64,000 nt of DNA from contig NC_063155.1 in NCBI RefSeq assembly GCF_020921035.1, positions 21,817,294 to 21,881,293 on the forward strand. Direction: 5' to 3'. Source of the DNA: Rhodamnia argentea. Lineage: Eukaryota; Streptophyta; Magnoliopsida; Myrtales; Myrtaceae. Below the pieces are notes generated by a model. That model worked only from the letters and a program-made list of their open reading frames with translations. It was not told the DNA's origin and searched no databases. Positions 61,949-64,000 of the stretch are shown here, in pieces. How positions within the stretch are numbered: the stretch's first letter is position 1; every line of letters begins with the position of its first letter. Made by a program: the position numbers and the translations under genes.

Positions 61949-62700
61949 TGCCGGCATTCGGCTTTGTCAGGCGGGGGGATACATTAGTGCCGATGGATTC
62001 TCAAGCAAGGAAAATCCCCGATGTAACTCAAGTAATCGGCTTTTCAAAAGCAACGACACTAAATTTCCCGGTAAGCCAAATATTCTGCTCATGCAAGTGT
62101 CCAAATTCAGACGGTTTTGTGATTCGATTAGAACTTTAACCGGCATACCGGCCAAAAGACGAGAATTTTGAACCAGAATGAATGTAGGGATGGATGAAGC
62201 TTGTCCACGCCCGTCGAGAAGAAGCCGAGGCATTCGCGGCTTTTGCTTGTGGATTCTGCGATAAGAAACAGGGCCAGAGTTTTCGCCAGATGACAGAATC
62301 CATTGTTGTTCCAACAGAGAAAACAGACAAGACACAACATCAGAGAAACATGACTAGTTTCACATGGAGGGTAAATGTAAAGTCGAGAGCAGACGGAGCA
62401 TTAAGTTGAACATTTTCTTTTTTTTTTTTTTTTTTTTTTATTTTCTTACTGTTTGCCATAAATTAATAAGGACCCCCACTTAAGTCCGAGAAACACGTTG
62501 GGAGGGTTTTGAATCTTCAACCAACTACCTTAAGGTCAAAGGCTCAAGCCAACGCTGTCTGGGTAGAGTTAAACATTTTCTTTATGTTTTGCCATTAAAT
62601 TAAAGAAAGCAACTTTTCGAAAAATTTTTATATGAATTAATTAGTTTCTTCCTGATAAATAGAAATTGCTGTAGAAATTATTTGTTGTTTTTTTTGGGTT
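61949..62700. other. Unassigned DNA between pseudogene and NAF1-like gene
   Basis: A minus-strand open frame of 122 codons (61967-62335) and overlapping plus-strand frames lack recognisable family features. A T run (62419-62439) precedes AT-rich sequence. The word GTAAGCC at 62071, after an open plus-strand frame, could be a fossil splice donor. Nothing firm. Confidence 0.25.
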
Positions 62701-62816
62701 TTGCGTACCAACTTTTGGAGGTCGATAAACACAAATAAAAGAAAAAAAAAAACCCAAAATAAACAAGAGCGGTCGGCTTTGCTTAAAACCCCCTCCTCTC
62801 TCTCTCTCTCTCTCAC

Positions 62817-62824
62817 TAGGGTTT
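62817..62824 (+). promoter_or_regulatory. Telo-box in the NAF1-like promoter/leader
   Basis: TAGGGTTT, directly after a CT repeat (about 62793-62813). Telo-boxes (AAACCCTA) are frequent near the transcription start of plant genes for ribosome biogenesis, consistent with the downstream product. Confidence 0.5.
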
Positions 62825-62988
62825 TAGCGTCAACCTGTTCGCGGGAGGAAGGGAAAGAAGGCCCATCTCGCGCTCCCAAACTACAAATACTTGCCCATTC
62901 TTCTTCATCTTCTTCTTCTTCTTCCTCATCATGATATTCCGCTCCAGTTCCATCCTCCTGCAAAACCCTAGTCTCCCCTTCATCGGAA

Positions 62989-63894
62989 ATGGTTGGTTTT
63001 GTTACCGGAGCTGCCGTTGATGAAGAGCAAGACGGCTCCAATCAGACTTCCGACCCGAAAGGAATCGGCAATCCGCTCGCCCTCCTCGATCAGAAGATTA
63101 GCGACTTGTCTTTCGCCGACTCGTTCCTGGATTTCGAGTCCATTCAGAGCTGGTTCGAGGACATTCCGATGGAGCCGGCGGCCGCGCTGCCTGGGAACTT
63201 GGATGGTGTGAAAGTTGAGGAAGGGCCCTGCGGTCGTGAAGGTGCGGAGGAGGTGTTGAAACCTGGGTCTGAGCTAAAGTCCGGCGCTTGCGAGGCGGTG
63301 ACTGGAGTTTTCAGTTCTGCGGTGAAGGTTGAGGAGGAGGATTGGGAAAAGTTGGGGCCTTTAGGCGGTTCTATTGAGGAAAACTTGGGGAGGGTCAGTT
63401 TGGCCTGTGGTTCTGGGGTTCCGGTGGTTGCTGATGGTATCTCTGTAAAGACTGAAGTGGGAAGTGATGATGGCGGGTATGATAGTATTTTAGTGCCTGC
63501 TAGTGGTTTCGAGAGTGATGACACGGTAAATGCAGTGAAGGGGGAACAGATGTTTGGCGATGATCATGAAGGCTCTAGTTCAACTTCGTTGTTGTCCTCC
63601 ACTAGTAGTGACGGCGATGCTGACACCGATGACGGCGATGATGGCAGGGAGGAAGAGAGGGAGAGGGTGGACATAAAAGGAAATGTGGATGAAACGGGTG
63701 AAATGGAAGAAGGTGAAATACGGGAAGTTGATGGAGGAGATGAATCGGGTGAGGAGACGAACAATAAAGACAGTGATGAAGAAGGTCAGGTCATAGAGGA
63801 TATGTTTAGTTGGAGTGATGCTGAAGATGAAGATGATGGTGTTGCCGGCACTGGTGCTAAAGGCGAACCCATCAGGTCAAAAAATGAGGTCAAG
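62989..63894 (+). CDS. NAF1: NAF1-like H/ACA snoRNP assembly factor, first coding exon (gene runs past the window)
   Basis: Exon 1 of 302 codons ending at AAG|GTAAAT (63894), phase 0; the rest lies beyond the window. It starts MVGFVTGAAVDEEQ and has the ADSFLDFESIQSWFEDIP block, long acidic Asp/Glu/Ser stretches (about residues 200-295), then SWSDAEDEDD and IRSKNEVK. In plant NAF1-like proteins the conserved Naf1/Gar1 domain begins right after such a SKNE segment. NAF1 chaperones assembly of H/ACA snoRNPs and is replaced by GAR1 in the mature particle. It acts in the nucleus. The identification rests on the N-terminal region only, since the Naf1 domain itself is outside the window. Confidence 0.7.
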
Positions 63895-64000
63895 GTAAAT
63901 CTCGATTCTTATAGCTAATATCGGTTTGTTTCTTGGTGCTGACTCTTTTCTTCTTGTATTTTCAACTTTGTGAATCGTGATGAATGCTAGATTTAGTCAA

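Noticed and set aside
61967-62335. 122-codon minus-strand frame next to the RPL10A pseudogene
   Set aside because: No family resemblance and overlapping frames on both strands; could be chance.

Overview
This is plant nuclear DNA. The genes have short exons and GT-AG or GC-AG introns, the intergenic DNA is AT-rich, and the products are plant-specific or of plant type: a group A (ABI5-type) bZIP, a TGA bZIP with a DOG1-like C-terminal region, a BIC-like cryptochrome inhibitor, a plastid ferredoxin and a PSPG-box glycosyltransferase. The gene set fits a woody core eudicot. I cannot name the species from sequence alone.

Layout. 0.5-2.7 kb (+): an alpha/beta hydrolase gene. 3.3-4.9 kb (-): a UGT88-like glycosyltransferase. 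5-10.3 kb: AT-rich DNA holding a 1,985-bp Mutator-like element. 10.35-11.73 kb (-): an ABI5/DPBF-type bZIP with a long leader. 13.86-19.79 kb: a tandem array of about 11 diverged ~485-bp monomers, interrupted by a Mutator-like foldback element. 21.6-23.3 kb (-): a second alpha/beta hydrolase, paralogous to the first and convergent with it. 23.6-27.8 kb: a PIF/Harbinger-like element and unassigned DNA. 27.9-36.6 kb (-): a TGA9/TGA10-type bZIP whose second intron is filled by an old Ty1/copia element that starts exactly where exon 2 homology stops. 41.5-42.7 kb (-): an F-box/LRR gene. 44.1-48.2 kb (+): a transmembrane-9 (EMP70) gene with a one-base homopolymer problem. 50.1-50.6 kb (+): BIC-like. 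51.1-52.8 kb: more PIF/Harbinger-like DNA. 53.5-55.7 kb (+): ribosomal protein L10a (uL1). 59.0-59.4 kb (+): plastid ferredoxin with a long 5' leader intron. 61.1-61.9 kb: an unprocessed RPL10A pseudogene. 63.0 kb to the window end (+): first coding exon of a NAF1-like H/ACA snoRNP assembly factor.

Functional links are modest. RPL10A and NAF1 both serve ribosome production and have telo-box-like promoter motifs; RPL10A also has site II-like motifs in a duplicated promoter block. The two bZIP genes suggest ABA and TGACG-type regulation. The most unusual parts are the ~485-bp array with its internal 77-bp sub-repeat, the GC-AG introns conserved between the hydrolase paralogues and in RPL10A plus its pseudogene, and the copia/TGA exon 2 junction. 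I see no bacterial-type operon, CRISPR array or phage system.
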